DNA of 64,000 bases from assembly GCA_950295325.1 (NCBI GenBank), contig OX485804.1:38688001-38752000 (forward strand), read 5' to 3'. Source of the DNA: Polytrichum commune (Eukaryota > Streptophyta > Polytrichopsida > Polytrichales > Polytrichaceae). The notes beneath the pieces were generated by a model that saw only the letters and a list, made by a program, of their open reading frames with translations, was not told the DNA's origin and did not search any database. Below, in pieces: positions 34,822-46,549 of the stretch. The position numbers and the translations under genes are program-made. The first letter of the stretch is position 1. Every line of letters starts with the position of its first letter.

Positions 34822-37800
34822 GAATTTATAGTTGCGTGTCGAAGATTTCAGAGTACACAGCTTGAGTGCTCCCCACAAACAGGGGGAGTTATGTGCGTCC
34901 AATATTTGGTCCCATGGAACATAGCCAAGGAGTTGAGTAATTGTTATGTGTCATTCTTGGTTTTGTTTCTTAAATTTTGTTTAATGTTATTGAACCTAAA
35001 ATTGGTTCATTTTGAGCACATATACCAATCTCATAGTTGTATCACTTTTGTTCTTGGTGTTTGGTATTAACTATATGTCTTGTCATATACCAGTCAATTA
35101 TAAGTGTCTAATAAAGAGGAAAGACCACATAAAGTCCAGATATGTTCATTTGAATCTTGAGTAGGTTTGAGTTGGTTTGCTCTTACCATGATTCTAGGGC
35201 TTTCTAAAGATGATTATATGATCTTTATTTAATACATCCACACCAACTAAGTTATAGCACCCAAGGTGGCAACTTTTCCCTTCAAGTTCCTTTCGAAAAA
35301 TTGTACTTTAATTACTTCTATTATTTCTAATGAATTGATGATTTCTTATTTCAATAAGAAACTAGCATTTAAGTAAATATGAAGAAAAAAAATTGTCCAA
35401 AATTAAAAATGCATGAGAGTGTTTTTTTTGGGGGGGGCGCATAGTTGAGACAAGCACATTGTACAACAAATTATTTGAAGGAAGAAATTAAAATAATATG
35501 ATGAAAATCCCAATTACACATACTTTGAAAAGCAATATGATCAAATACTCTCTCTAGATGAGTATTTTTTTCATAAAAGACAAAGTGTGCATGCAACTAA
35601 CACGTCCTACAACAAGAGATGTAGTCCACAACTAGGAGTAGTTGCTATCATTTTCTATTATAGGGTCCGCCGATAGAAGTGCACATGTAAAATTTCATTT
35701 GGTCCAAAACTTATGGAAAGCCTAGATTTACTTTAAAACATAGTTAAGAGCAACATGCTTGCAAAGGGCTTCCAAAGAGGGCATTGAGGAGAATCCATTG
35801 TACCCTATGTGTCTGAACTTTAGATTAAAGAAAGGGCTTATACTTTCAAATATCATTTTTTTAGAAATATTTGGAAGCATTTTATCTTTATTCAGAGGAG
35901 TCACCATACAAACCCCCTAGTCTATTCTCAATTATTTTCAGCTCTATAGTTTTAGAAATGCTCATAATACGACAACAGTTATTCCAATTGTTGATGATTC
36001 TTTAAAAAGTTTTAGCAACACTCCGAAGTCCATATTCTAAAGACGTTGACCCATGCAAGTGCTACAAATAGTTGTCATCCACTACACAACAATGATTCCT
36101 CTTCAAATGTAGAGCCCAAGATGGGATTGAAGGTGCAACTTGCTCACAAGAGATCTACATACTAGTGTTTGCAATGTCACGTGCATCTATAGACCCCATG
36201 CATGTCTACATGATTGTCTAAATTGACTACATTATATGTCTAATTTAGTGTGGCATCAAAATTGATGTCACATGTTCATTAGAGTAGCCTCCATGGCTAG
36301 TCTTGCATCAACAAGTGTCCCATGCCACCTTCTTTAGTGGCTACCCTATGAATACAAGAATCATTTACATGAATTGATGATGAATAGTGTAGACCACACG
36401 AAATCAAATGCAAGGTATGTGCCAACAATGCAAGCCTCAATTTGATCCCATAAAGTATGTGTGATAGTCCTAAAATGATGGCAAACACAAACTACCAATA
36501 AGATTACGTCCTTGGTTGTTGATCTCATAGCTAGGTTGTGAACTTGACAAGAGCAGGAGGTGGAGAAGATTCGCAAATCAAAGCAAATGCCAGTTATCAC
36601 ACAAAGTGCACCACCACAACACCCCATAGTGGCCCTATGTCGAAATCGTTGTGTGTTGGCAGAATTGGGCGTTTGCAATGCAAACTTTGTGGAATGGTTG
36701 ACCAATGATGCCAAAGGACTATGGCATGGTCAGGGTGGGTAACTGGACACTCTAAGGTGGGTGTCATGCACCCACTCCATTGCCATCCCTTGAATCCCAA
36801 CAAACATAGCACAATCATCTTTTTGTGGCCATATGCACACATCAACTAGGATGTGGCAAATGTGGATGCAAGCTTGTTGGAATTATGCAGAAAGCAAATT
36901 CCCCAGGAGGTCTAAATGTCTCACAACAAGCCACATTCATGCCACAAGCCTTTGATTATGGTGGGTGATGGTGCCACCAAACAACACCCAAGGCCAGTGA
37001 AGCACCACTATCGAAACACTAAACACACCAAAAACTACCACCCATTTGGGTGAATTGCACCATGTATCGGTGAAATAACACCCACGCAACCCACCCGCCA
37101 TAAAGAGCACGTGTGTAAACTTTGGAAACCCACCCATTGGCAACCTTCCCATCCAAAATGTATACACAAAAATATGCATCGAATGTCTACCGACTGGTCA
37201 CTGAAGCGGTGACGGTTGCCTTGTTGGGCCATGGGCACCAGAAAATGCGATATTTATAAATAAATAAAATAGTATAAACTCAATGGCACCCAACTTGCAG
37301 TCAGTGAACACGGCAGTCGGATTTCGTATACGAAAGAAAAAGTGCTCCATTATACTAAAATCACAACGTTTTGGTCAAACACCTAGAAGTAGTAGTAAAG
37401 TGTTGTTTAAATTGGAATTTTTTTCATGGAAACTTCTATTGATGTGTTAAATAGTCAAATATAGAATATCAAGATGAGTTCTTTAGAATTTATCAATTAA
37501 AGTGATGCTCAAAAGGTAATGGCTAAATCGGGTTTTGAACATAGATTTCATGATCTTAAATGTTTTGAAGTTGGATTTTTTTTTCATATTCCTTGAATTC
37601 GTTATATAAACTTGAGGGCGCCATTACAAAAATTTGTAGAAAAACAAAAATTTAATGTAACTTTATCATATTTTATACAAAATTTGAAACAATGACTTGT
37701 TCAATATCACCTACTTGCACACTACTTGCACCGTCTTCTAAAAGATGTTGACTTTTCTTGAAAAACAAAATGTAGACATAAATAACTTGTCTTTGTAGAT

Positions 37801-38721
37801 CAATGTGTTTTCAAATAATTGTGATTTTTCCTTCACAAATTTCAAAGTTGGTATAAGTTTTGAATCACTTTCACTTAAACCTATGCATGAAACTGGAGTT
37901 GGTGTACTTGACCATGCTTGCACCCTGTGCTTAAGACAGATCCCCTTCTCCAGTGCAAAACCATGTGTCCTCAAATGCTCAATCTTGAATCCTTCAATTT
38001 GTTCTTAATGTGGATGTTTATCTTAAGCATATAGATGTACATGCCTGTAGATGTTCGAGAATTGCATCTTCCATGCTATTGACATAGGCAATGTCATGTT
38101 CAAATGCTGGATAGCATGACATTACATGTAGTTTGTTGCTCCTAATTGAAATTCCACAATATTTGACACATTGTCATAGTCTCCAATTTTTCAATCATTA
38201 TTGACGAACTAGGATCATTTTTACGGTCTACACTCTTACCTAATTTGAATCTATATTTGTCTCATATTTGATGTGTCGAACATCTAAATGATAGTCCCTT
38301 GCCTCATAATGTTGTGGAGACAAAGAATGTTACATTTCACACTTAAATGATACTGCTATGGTGAAATTTACTATGCATGCCTCACCTCAGAGCAGGTTGG
38401 CACCCAAATTGTAATGCCAAGGTGCCATTACCTAGTGAAAAGTTCTTGATAATGCTCAAACACAGTGCCTACTTACGAAATTTCATGGCTCACTTAGATA
38501 ATCTCCTTCATAGAAGCTTGTTGGTGAGACAAACAAACATAACATTACATGGGTTCAAATTCATAATCTAAATCAATTTTAGGTTTATCTAGTGTGAATA
38601 AATATGGAGGAAAACCCCTTTAATGCGAGTATTCTTATTGATAAGGTATGGTATTCTAGGCAAGGTAGTCTTGTAAACAATTCTACCTTGGTACGTGTCT
38701 CTTTCCAATTGGGTACATGCA
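34822..38721. other. Gene-poor stretch, nothing recognised
   Basis: AT-rich sequence with short open frames only (for example 36361-36714 and 36937-37179 on the minus strand). No transposase motif, inverted ends or tandem array was seen. A G-run lies near 35430. Confidence 0.4.
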
Positions 38722-38793
38722 GGCCCCATAGTCTAGTGGTTACGACATTCGACTTTGAATCCAAGAGCCCGAGTTCGAATCTCGGTGGGGCCT
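38722..38793 (+). tRNA. tRNA-Gln (anticodon TTG)
   Basis: Acceptor arm GGCCCCA pairs with TGGGGCC, followed by discriminator T. The D arm is GTCTAGTGGTTACGAC. The T arm is CCGAG-TTCGAAT-CTCGG, which also gives a good B box. The anticodon loop CTTTGAA presents TTG, decoding CAA. The anticodon stem TTCGA/TCCAA has a C-C mismatch at its third pair, where plant tRNA-Gln genes normally have G-C. No intron is present. The 3' flank lacks a strong T run, so this may be a functional gene with one mutation or a young pseudogene. Confidence 0.85.
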
Positions 38794-39324
38794 TCTCTGC
38801 TAAGCTTTATTAAAATTGGCAGACCTATTTATAAATTGTGATGTTTTGTTTTGTTTTGAAGGGCCAAAATGACAAGAATGAGGCACTTTTGTTGCATGCT
38901 TGGGGGCAACTCCACACCCACCCCCTCAGTCATTATTATCTAAAAGGACTTCTACATCTTCAAGATCATTAAAAGAGTGAGACTTCCATGATGCATATAT
39001 AGGATCGGGTGTACATGTTGATAACTCCTATCATCGGGGAGAGTGAAAATGCTGATTCTCAATGACAGCCCACAGATTTTTTGTTTTTGGTCAAATTAAT
39101 CCTAAATCGATGTCAGAAACTCCAAATAAGTTATTGAGGTTGAATCAGTATGAATCAGCAATAGATCCACAAGGGCAGGTTTCTACTTCACCCTTAATGG
39201 TATGTGTTGGTGAAACGAAATCCCCTCAATTGGACTATGGAATGCAAGTTGACAAAGGCAATGTCACATTAAAAATAAAAAAATAAAAAAAACATCTCAT
39301 AAAAATCGAAGGATGTCAACATAG

Positions 39325-39566
39325 AGCCATCTGGACTTCGTAACATTATTCAGTAGTTTGTGAGCATTCCGCAACAAAATATATCAACCGTAGATTAACT
39401 GGACGGAAATTGATAAACAACCTGAGTATTTGCAACATGCAGATGAGCCAGCTAGACTTCGTAACATTATTTAGTAGTTTGTGAGCATTCCACAACAAAA
39501 TATATCAACCGTAGATTAACTGGACGGAAATTGATAAACAACCTGAGTATCTGCAACATGCAGATG
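39325..39566. repeat. 121-bp tandem duplication
   Basis: Two nearly identical copies start near GACTTCGTAACATTATT and run through AACCGTAGATTAACTGGACG and CAACATGCAGATGAGCCAG. The offset is 121 bp. Only a handful of bases differ, so the duplication is recent. It is non-coding. Confidence 0.9.
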
Positions 39567-41213
39567 AGCCAGCTCTGGTCGGTAGCCAGTTAGGTGCGTA
39601 AGTGCTTTTAATACTAAGCCACCAACACTCACTAAGTTAAGTGACAAATGTTGTGCGTGCTTGCTTGCTGGCTGCTTACAAAAAAAAATTACAAGTTACT
39701 TGCATGCTTACAAGTTTAGCCTTGCATGCAACCAAATTTAGCAGTGGCTAGAACATGCTAGTGGTGATCATAAATCTTAACCCTACAATTTCGGTGGACA
39801 TCCGCCGGTGTGCTTCACTTGCATGGCTCACAATTTGTCAGGTTGAATCTACTTAGACAAGCATTCATAAAATACAATTCTAGCACCTTATGCTTACATG
39901 ACATACTCCCAGCCCCACCCAATGTGGTCACTCAGGTGAATAATATTATGTAGGATCTTGAGCGACTGTGCCGAAAAATCTCCACGGACACTGGCGTGGA
40001 CAATGCTCGCTCCACAGTTGCTAAAACTTGGGCTCCATTCTGTCTACACAGCATTTTTGCAAAACTTGGTACTTGTTGTCGAGGACTGGCGACTAGGTAC
40101 TAACAACCCTGAGGATTATTTACAAATTATCAGAATGCTGGGAAAAGTTTCGGTATATGTACCATTCCTTGGATCCCGTCCACTTCAAAATCAGTGATCC
40201 AAATCCGCTGACCACAAAAAGATGTTTCCAGGAATACTTATCAGTCGCCAAATATTGGTGATGCTTGACAGATCCTCATCCTCGCTCCAGCCTTTTTGTC
40301 CCCTTCACCATCAAAAATCTCTGATCCACACCTCAAACCCAAGCACGAGAGAAGTGTTGAGAAATCACATATCATGTGCGGAATCAGTCATCAGATATGG
40401 GTGACGTCCTCAATGCGGGATTCCTCCCCTTCGCCTTCAAAAATTTCGGAAGTCCAAACCCCACGAGTGAGAACTTTCGAGTAAACCAGGTATTATCTTG
40501 CATGAAAGTTAGTCATAGGAGATGGTGACATTATCCTCGTCCTCGAATGCCGGAGATGCCATCCATGGAGTAATGCGAGCGAAGGATGGCGCCATCGAAC
40601 CACGCACCGCTTCTTTAACCCTTCCGTTGGCGGTCGGTGTACTAGAACGCCAATCTTCGCACCTCCCCTAGTACTGCGTCCTTGTCATCACGCACGGGCC
40701 GAAAATGGCAACACGCCCGATACAAAGCGAACCTCCAGTTCTCCTCCTTCCCGCATTGCGCACACTTCTTTGCTGAGTTTTGAGGTTTTTCACACCGGGT
40801 TTGATCGATCTTCGTGTTTAGGGGCATGCACATGAAGTAGAAGAACTCCCTTTACCAAGCACATTTGAAGGCTTCTCGCACGACGTTCTTGATGGGGTGT
40901 GCTTCGTACTCCCTATTGTCTCAAAGAGGAAGGCCAACAACTTATCTTGTGATTTGGGTAATCGGCAGTTTGATGGGCTTCAGAGCAGTAGAAATTAGTC
41001 TTTGCACTTTGCGCACCAACTCAGTTTTCCAGTGTAGCCGCAGATTTTTTTCATCCTTTAATTTACGGCGAGGGTGAGAGACAAGGTTTGCTCACAAATT
41101 TGTTGTGCGTCATAAGCATCTCCAAATCCTGCCGCATGAGATGCTTCCAGACATCCATGGAACGCGGTCGAGAGTCAGCCCGGGCTTTAACCTCGGAATA
41201 GGTCGTTGCGGTA
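39567..41213. other. Region with possible transposase debris on the minus strand
   Basis: From about 40540 the sequence is GC-richer than its surroundings. Minus-strand frames at 40642-40833 (with KKCAQCGKEENWRFALYR...CCHFRP) and 41063-41257 vaguely recall a BED-type zinc finger and neighbouring hAT transposase sequence, but the match is weak. I do not call a gene. Confidence 0.25.
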
Positions 41214-41221
41214 CTTGTAAT

Positions 41222-41804
41222 CAGAGCCCTACATTGGGTACCCATCCCCATGCCCATGGGTTTTGGGTGGGCATGGTGCGATATTATTGATCATGGGTGG
41301 GCATGGGTGGGCATGGCTGCAATATTATTGTTCATGGGTGGGCATGGGTTCGATATTATAATGGGTGGGCATGGGTGGGCATGGGTGATCATGAGATCAT
41401 TGCAACGGTGAGCTTAGCATTGCCAATGAATCGGGATACCACTGCTAAATTCAGTATTCTCTTGTGGTGGAAGCTGAAAGGAGCCCCCACATTCCCCATC
41501 ATGTCGCGCGTGGCGCGTTCGGTTTTGTGCATCCCTGCATCCAACTCCAAATCGGAGTCAAACTTCTCGGATGCAGGGAATACGCTAACCAAGAAGTGCT
41601 CCGGGCTTAAGCCAGCGATAGTGAACGACCTTTTATTTGTCCGATCCAACCAAGACTTGGTGTAGGCGGGTAATACACATCACACAATTTTTGAATACAT
41701 GGGCGCAATTTGAATTGCATGGGTGGGCATGGGTGGGCATAGGTCGCTGCTGATGGGCATGGTCTGGGTATGGGTGCGATTTAAAAGGAAAATATTGGGC
41801 TCTG
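41222..41804 (+). mobile_element. hAT element 1 with 8-bp target duplication CTTGTAAT
   Basis: This 583-bp element starts CAGAGCCC and ends GGGCTCTG. It is flanked on both sides by CTTGTAAT (41214-41221 and 41805-41812), the 8-bp duplication typical of hAT transposons. Both ends contain many GGGTGGGCATGG-type subterminal repeats. The interior keeps only the C-terminal part of a transposase (separate entry). Exact flanking repeats imply a recent insertion. Confidence 0.92.
41402..41665 (+). pseudogene. hAT transposase C-terminal dimerisation domain fragment
   Basis: The frame ending at 41665 reads WWKLKGAPTFPIMSR, then VLCIPASNSKSESNFSDAG and LKPAIVNDLLF. It matches the hAT C-terminal dimerisation domain (FP.LS..A...L.IPAS...SE..FS.AG). 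The catalytic core and zinc finger are missing and there is no room for them inside the element. It is a remnant that could at most make a short domain-only peptide. Confidence 0.85.
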
Positions 41805-41812
41805 CTTGTAAT

Positions 41813-42335
41813 TCATGCAGCATTCATAACATCATTCAGATCCATAACACACACTATTATAACTGACAGTATTCCACAAAATATTCCCTACATTCAGACT
41901 GAATGTTCATGACATGCCTCCTTTATGGTGTATCTCGCAGTAGTAGAACCCTTCCTTGGTCCACGCATAGGTCAAGGTCTTCGCGACCTAGTTGGGTCTG
42001 TCACACATAGAGATAATAAATATACATTGTAACCCCGATGAAACAACACCTTCGATTATACGACGCATTTCCCATCGACCAAACTTTCCAATATTATTAT
42101 ACTTTATCCCAATAATACGACTATGACGCTTGTAAGACAGCATTTTTAAGGCCCAATTTGTAATATAGTAGAGGTAATTAATGTTGTGTAGGTGGTGGGA
42201 CCCACATTCGGATCTTCCTTGGGATTGGGGAGTCTGTGGAGAATTCATCGTTGGCTTGATTTAAGTTAACTCAAGTTAATTGTTTAAAACCTTGGTTTCA
42301 AAACAGACGTTGCATTTTTGAGTCTTTGGGTTTGG
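41813..42335. other. Intergenic, no gene recognised
   Basis: The sequence between hAT element 1 and the large inverted repeat has short frames only (41988-42248 on the minus strand has no family resemblance). Confidence 0.4.
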
Positions 42336-43205
42336 GTTGTCACAGACATATATACAACCTTGCATAGACCTTTCCATAGTCTCTAAAATTAGGTACTAAT
42401 ATAAATAGGATCTTTAACTTTTCTAGTATAAATAGGCCCCCTACAAAAGGTACTAGTATATAATGGGAGGCACGACGAGGGACTCCATAGTCTCACCAAC
42501 ACCAGTCTTGGAGTAATCCTCAATATTGCTTTTTTTGTATCTTGTCCAGTTATCAATCTAGTTCAAATATGTTTTCTTGAAAGCTATCTTTGTGTATTAT
42601 TGTACTTCTTGTTCTCTAGTTCTTGCGTCCATGACAGTTTGGTGAGACTGACATTGACAATACTAGAGCATTCTAGAGGTTGCAATTACCCTCCTCTAGG
42701 GTAGTATTGTTTCGTGTTTGAAGTTTTTTCTTGATCGAGAGCGGATTAACGCTCTTTCTAAAAAATATTTTAAACATTTTAAAGGTTGCAGATTTCCCAC
42801 CTTTAATTTGTGTCTGCATATCATAGAATTTTTAGTTTTTTCTTCACGATGAAGTCAAGATGTCAAGGGCTATAGATACCACTATGATACAGTTATATGA
42901 ATCAAAGTTGGACGCCGTACTAAAAGCCATTAAAGTCTTGTCAATAAGAACCTAAAAACAAGAAGTACAATAGTTTACAAGGATAGCTTTCAAATAAATA
43001 TATTTGAATTAGATTGATACCTAGATAAGATACAAAACAAGGCAATATTGAGGATTGCTCCAAGACTCATGTTGACGAGACTGAGGAGTCCCTCGTCTCG
43101 CCTCCTATTATACACTAGTACCTAAAGTAGAAGGCATATTTAGACCAGTACCTAACTTTAGAGATTATGGAAAGTTCTATGCAAGGTTGTATGTCCATGA
43201 CACGG
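42336..43205. repeat. Inverted repeat of ~280-bp arms, possible head-to-head LTR fragments
   Basis: The left arm (about 42337-42640) contains CAACCTTGCATAGACCTTTC, TATAAATAGG twice, GAGGGACTCC and GTACTTCTTGTTCT. The right arm (about 42930-43205) is the reverse complement, ending GGTTGTATGTCCATGACA. The arms differ by roughly 15%. TATAAATAGG motifs and the lack of coding suggest LTR promoter sequence in opposite orientations, but no TG...CA ends or primer site could be fixed. Confidence 0.6.
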
Positions 43206-43529
43206 GTGGAGGTTGAAGGGTTTAAGGATTGCTAGATCTGCATACTAGAATTATGAAGTTGTTGATTTCTATTCTTATATCCAAATTTGTCCTCACACCT
43301 GAACCTCACATCTCTTTACATTGGAAATTTCAATCCTCGCCGACTTATACTCCTAGAGTTGCCCATGTCACTCTTCAATTTCTTAGCTCCAAAGGTCACA
43401 GTAGTCTTGAGTGGCGGATGCTTGTCCTTTCAACTTTATCTTCAACAATTTCGGTGTTCACCACACAAAAGAACTTGCATGTAATTTGGTAAGCAGTGAC
43501 CTCTTCCACATAGGTTATGGCAATGAAAG

Positions 43530-44480
43530 ATGTTTCCAATATGGATGAGACTAGATTATTTTATCATGCCCAACCAAACAAGACGCTAAGCACAAGGAAA
43601 CGTTCGTGGGTGTAGAATTTAGAAGGACCACCTCACTCTTGCTCTTGTTGTTAACACGATAGGTAGTGACAAGTTGAAACTTGTCATTATTTACAAATCT
43701 CTACACCCAAGATGCTTTGGAAGGTGGTTGCCAATAGATTATGTATGGTGGTTTGTAAACCAAATGGCTTGAATGACATCATATGTAATTGACAATTGGA
43801 TGATGAGTCTCAATTGTACATTTCAAATCTCAAAAGTGGGAGGCACTTTTAATTATGGGCAATTTTGCTACTCAATCTCTTAAGCATGTTGACAAGGGTG
43901 AATCATTTGGTTTTTCAACCTTACAATTGAGCAATATTACTATCATTTTCTTACCACCTATTGTTACAAGTGTGGCATAACCCTTGGATTAGGGAATAAT
44001 TGCTACATTCAAAGTTTAGTGTAAGAAGAAGCTTTGGAATGGGTTCTCACTCGGTTTGATTCTTCTACTACTCACCAAGACCTGAGGAAAATAGTGCCTA
44101 ATGTAAGGCAAGTTATTAAATGATGCTCTCAAGTGTGGAGAGAGATGAAGCCCCAAATCACACAAAGCAACTTGAGGATTGGTAAGAAACTTGAGAAATC
44201 AAGAATGAAAGAAGCAACAAATGAATTGGCAAGTCTCATTTCCTCTTTGAATCTTGGAAATGAAAAATTGCATGCGTAATTGGTAGGAGAAAAATTTGTT
44301 GGTACAAAGTACATAGGGCTAAGTTGGTGGATTTGGCATGAGGTAGAGAAATCCATTTGGATTTAGATTGAATGAAAAGCCAATGGAGGGAAATGATGTG
44401 GATGACCAACCAACACCAATAGTCGAGCTCAAGCCCATAAGTATGCCCAATTACTCTCAAATTTTGCAGTGAAGCATCCT
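43530..44480 (+). pseudogene. Decayed pogo / CENP-B-like (DDE_1) transposase
   Basis: Translated pieces in shifting frames give NMDETRLFYHAQPNKTLS (around 43540-43595). They continue with a TLALVVNTIGSDKL..VIIYKS stretch, then FLPPIVTSVA-stop-PLD-stop-GIIATFK (about 43950-44020), and end near LLSNFAVKHPS (about 44455). This order matches the DDE_1 domain (NxDET...QPNKT..., LPPNTTS.IQPLDQGII). At least two in-frame stops and several frameshifts are present, so it is dead. No terminal repeats were identified. Confidence 0.8.
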
Positions 44481-45226
44481 TCATAGTTTTTAGTTATAAA
44501 TATAATGAGCATGCAATCTTTTATGGATAAATTAAGCAAGATGTCAATTTCCATCATCCATAGAAGACAATAGACTCTTACTTTTGTAGTCTGCGATATG
44601 ATGAAGACATCATCATGTGCCTATATTTCTTCTTAACTCCATATTGTATGACATTGTGAGCATATTTCTTTGATAAGAATGCTCCTTCATAGTTATGTAT
44701 CTCCATTGTGTATACAATGTGACATTTTCATTAAAGTAAGTCATTTTCTTGAAAACCTGGATAGTACAACATTTGAGGCCGAATTTTCATATTATGCAAA
44801 ATCCAACATTTGGATAATACGACACTTTCATGCACAACCAAATGTGTCATATTAAAAGGGGAGAACTATGTATATATTATTTTTTATTTTTTATTTTTTT
44901 CAACAAGGTGTGTGCACATACAACAGACTCATTCAGACAAACTAAGTATCACATATTAGAGTTAATATGCTTTAACTCGGTGAAACTTTCTGTTTTGGAG
45001 TTGATCCCCTATGGATTGCCATTGGTTGTTTTGGAAACAGCATCAAACAATTCTTTACGATTGGAGGTGGTGTTTGGATTTGAATGAGGAGCAAACTATT
45101 CCGTTAATCGAGGGCCAAACCAAATTTAGCACCTTAAGGATGCCAAAATGAGTTTGTCCCTCAATATCACCGATGTAAATGTTCTTCAATCAAACTTCCT
45201 CACTGCCTTTAAGCATGCACTAAAAC

Positions 45227-46316
45227 CAGTGCTCAAAATTGAAGTCTTCAGTGCCCTTCAAATGGGTTTTGGGACTTCAAAAAATACCTCAAGGAAAACA
45301 GCCCTTCAAAACATAATCCTCATGTCTAAGTGCTCCCTTCACTTGAAGTGCTGGATAAATAGTACCCTTCAAGTATTGTTCATCATCTCAAGTAGCCGTT
45401 TAACTCCGGTTGTCTAACTTTGGGCTCCAGATCTTAGATCCAGATGGGAATTGTATGTTGATAGGTTTGGTTGTGAGAAAGTGCATACTTTGCACTATGA
45501 CTCTATGCCCGAGTGTGATGTAGGGGGCTCGTTGGAGGATTGCATCACCCTTGGTAGACTATACGTCCAAAAGGTTATTGACTCACTAAATGATCGCTTC
45601 CCCGACTTGCCCATTTTTAATGCGGCCAGGCTTTTCAGCCCAAAACACTATCCCATGGATGCATTGGATCGAGGCACTTTAACTGAGAAATGGTTGAACC
45701 GGTTGGTGACACATTTCAAGTGGAGCTCTGTTCTTGTTGATCAAGCCAATGCGGAGTTGCTCGAATTTGTGGAGATGTTATCTTCAGCTTGTCAACACCG
45801 AAGTATGCATGAAGATTGGGTTTTTTGTGGCCATGACCGAGAGTTTAAGATCAATTGGCCAACCCTAATGTTGCTATGCCAAGCCATACTTGTGATCCCT
45901 ACTAGCACTATTGTTTGTGAGCGTGGTTTTTCAAAGCAGAATTGGGTTAAGAGCGAAAGGAGAACATGCCTAAACCTTGACACACTTGATGCATTGATGA
46001 GGGTTAGCCTAAACAGTTTGGGAGTTGAATTCATGGATTGGAATGGAATTTTTGACACTTGGAAAACCGCTACAGTAACCAACAAGCGTAGGGCATTGTC
46101 ACTTCAAGAGGTGGAGTTAGATAGTTGATTCTCCATTATTTCATTGTACTAGAAGCATGTACCATGTAAATCATGCATAATTTTAATATAAGTTTTATAT
46201 TTCTTTGAAAATTTTCCATTGATGTCCTAGATTTAGATATGCCCTTCAATTGCAATGCTGAAATTTCAGAGCCCTTCAAAATGAAATTCATATGAGGGCT
46301 TCAATTTTGAGCACTG
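45227..46316 (+). mobile_element. hAT element 2 with 8-bp target duplication ACTAAAAC
   Basis: This 1090-bp element has 18-bp perfect terminal inverted repeats, CAGTGCTCAAAATTGAAG. It is flanked by ACTAAAAC at 45219-45226 and 46317-46324. Subterminal zones carry several CCCTTCAA motifs on both ends, of the kind hAT transposases bind. It encodes only the C-terminal part of a transposase, so it is probably an internally deleted derivative. Confidence 0.95.
45451..46128 (+). CDS. hAT transposase C-terminal half (225 aa, intact frame)
   Basis: Open from 45451 to the stop at 46128 with no disruption; the frame extends a little upstream (RWELYVDRFG). It ends in the hAT dimerisation domain: NWPTLMLLCQAILVIPTSTIV, CERGFSKQNWVKSERRTCLN and LDTLDALMRVSLN. 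Upstream residues (LNDRFPDLPIFNAARLFSP) resemble the region just before that domain in zinc-finger-862-type hAT transposases. The RNase H catalytic core and BED finger are absent. It is probably the last exon of a once-spliced transposase, kept when the rest was deleted. Confidence 0.8.
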   Translation: MYVDRFGCEKVHTLHYDSMPECDVGGSLEDCITLGRLYVQKVIDSLNDRFPDLPIFNAARLFSPKHYPMDALDRGTLTEKWLNRLVTHFKWSSVLVDQANAELLEFVEMLSSACQHRSMHEDWVFCGHDREFKINWPTLMLLCQAILVIPTSTIVCERGFSKQNWVKSERRTCLNLDTLDALMRVSLNSLGVEFMDWNGIFDTWKTATVTNKRRALSLQEVELDS

Positions 46317-46549
46317 ACTAAAACTAACTGAATGTGGAAGGTGTTGTATTCAGCAAACGATTCATTCAACATAGATTCAACTCATAATTCATATTAGGTC
46401 TTGGAAGTATGACATGAAGAAAAAAATTTGATATTGCAACCCCTTTTTCTTGCACGTATACTTCTCTTCTACTGCTCAAGCTAGATTGAAATTGCAACTG
46501 GTAGGCATTGCTTCAAGTCATAGCTTAATGTGACGGAATCAGTGTTGAC

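Noticed and set aside
36361-37238. Several 60-117-aa frames on both strands
   Set aside because: No codon-usage contrast, motif or splice continuity; treated as chance frames.
40642-40833. Minus-strand frame with CxxC resembling a BED zinc finger
   Set aside because: Only two cysteines in a plausible spacing and no following His pair; not enough to call a transposase.
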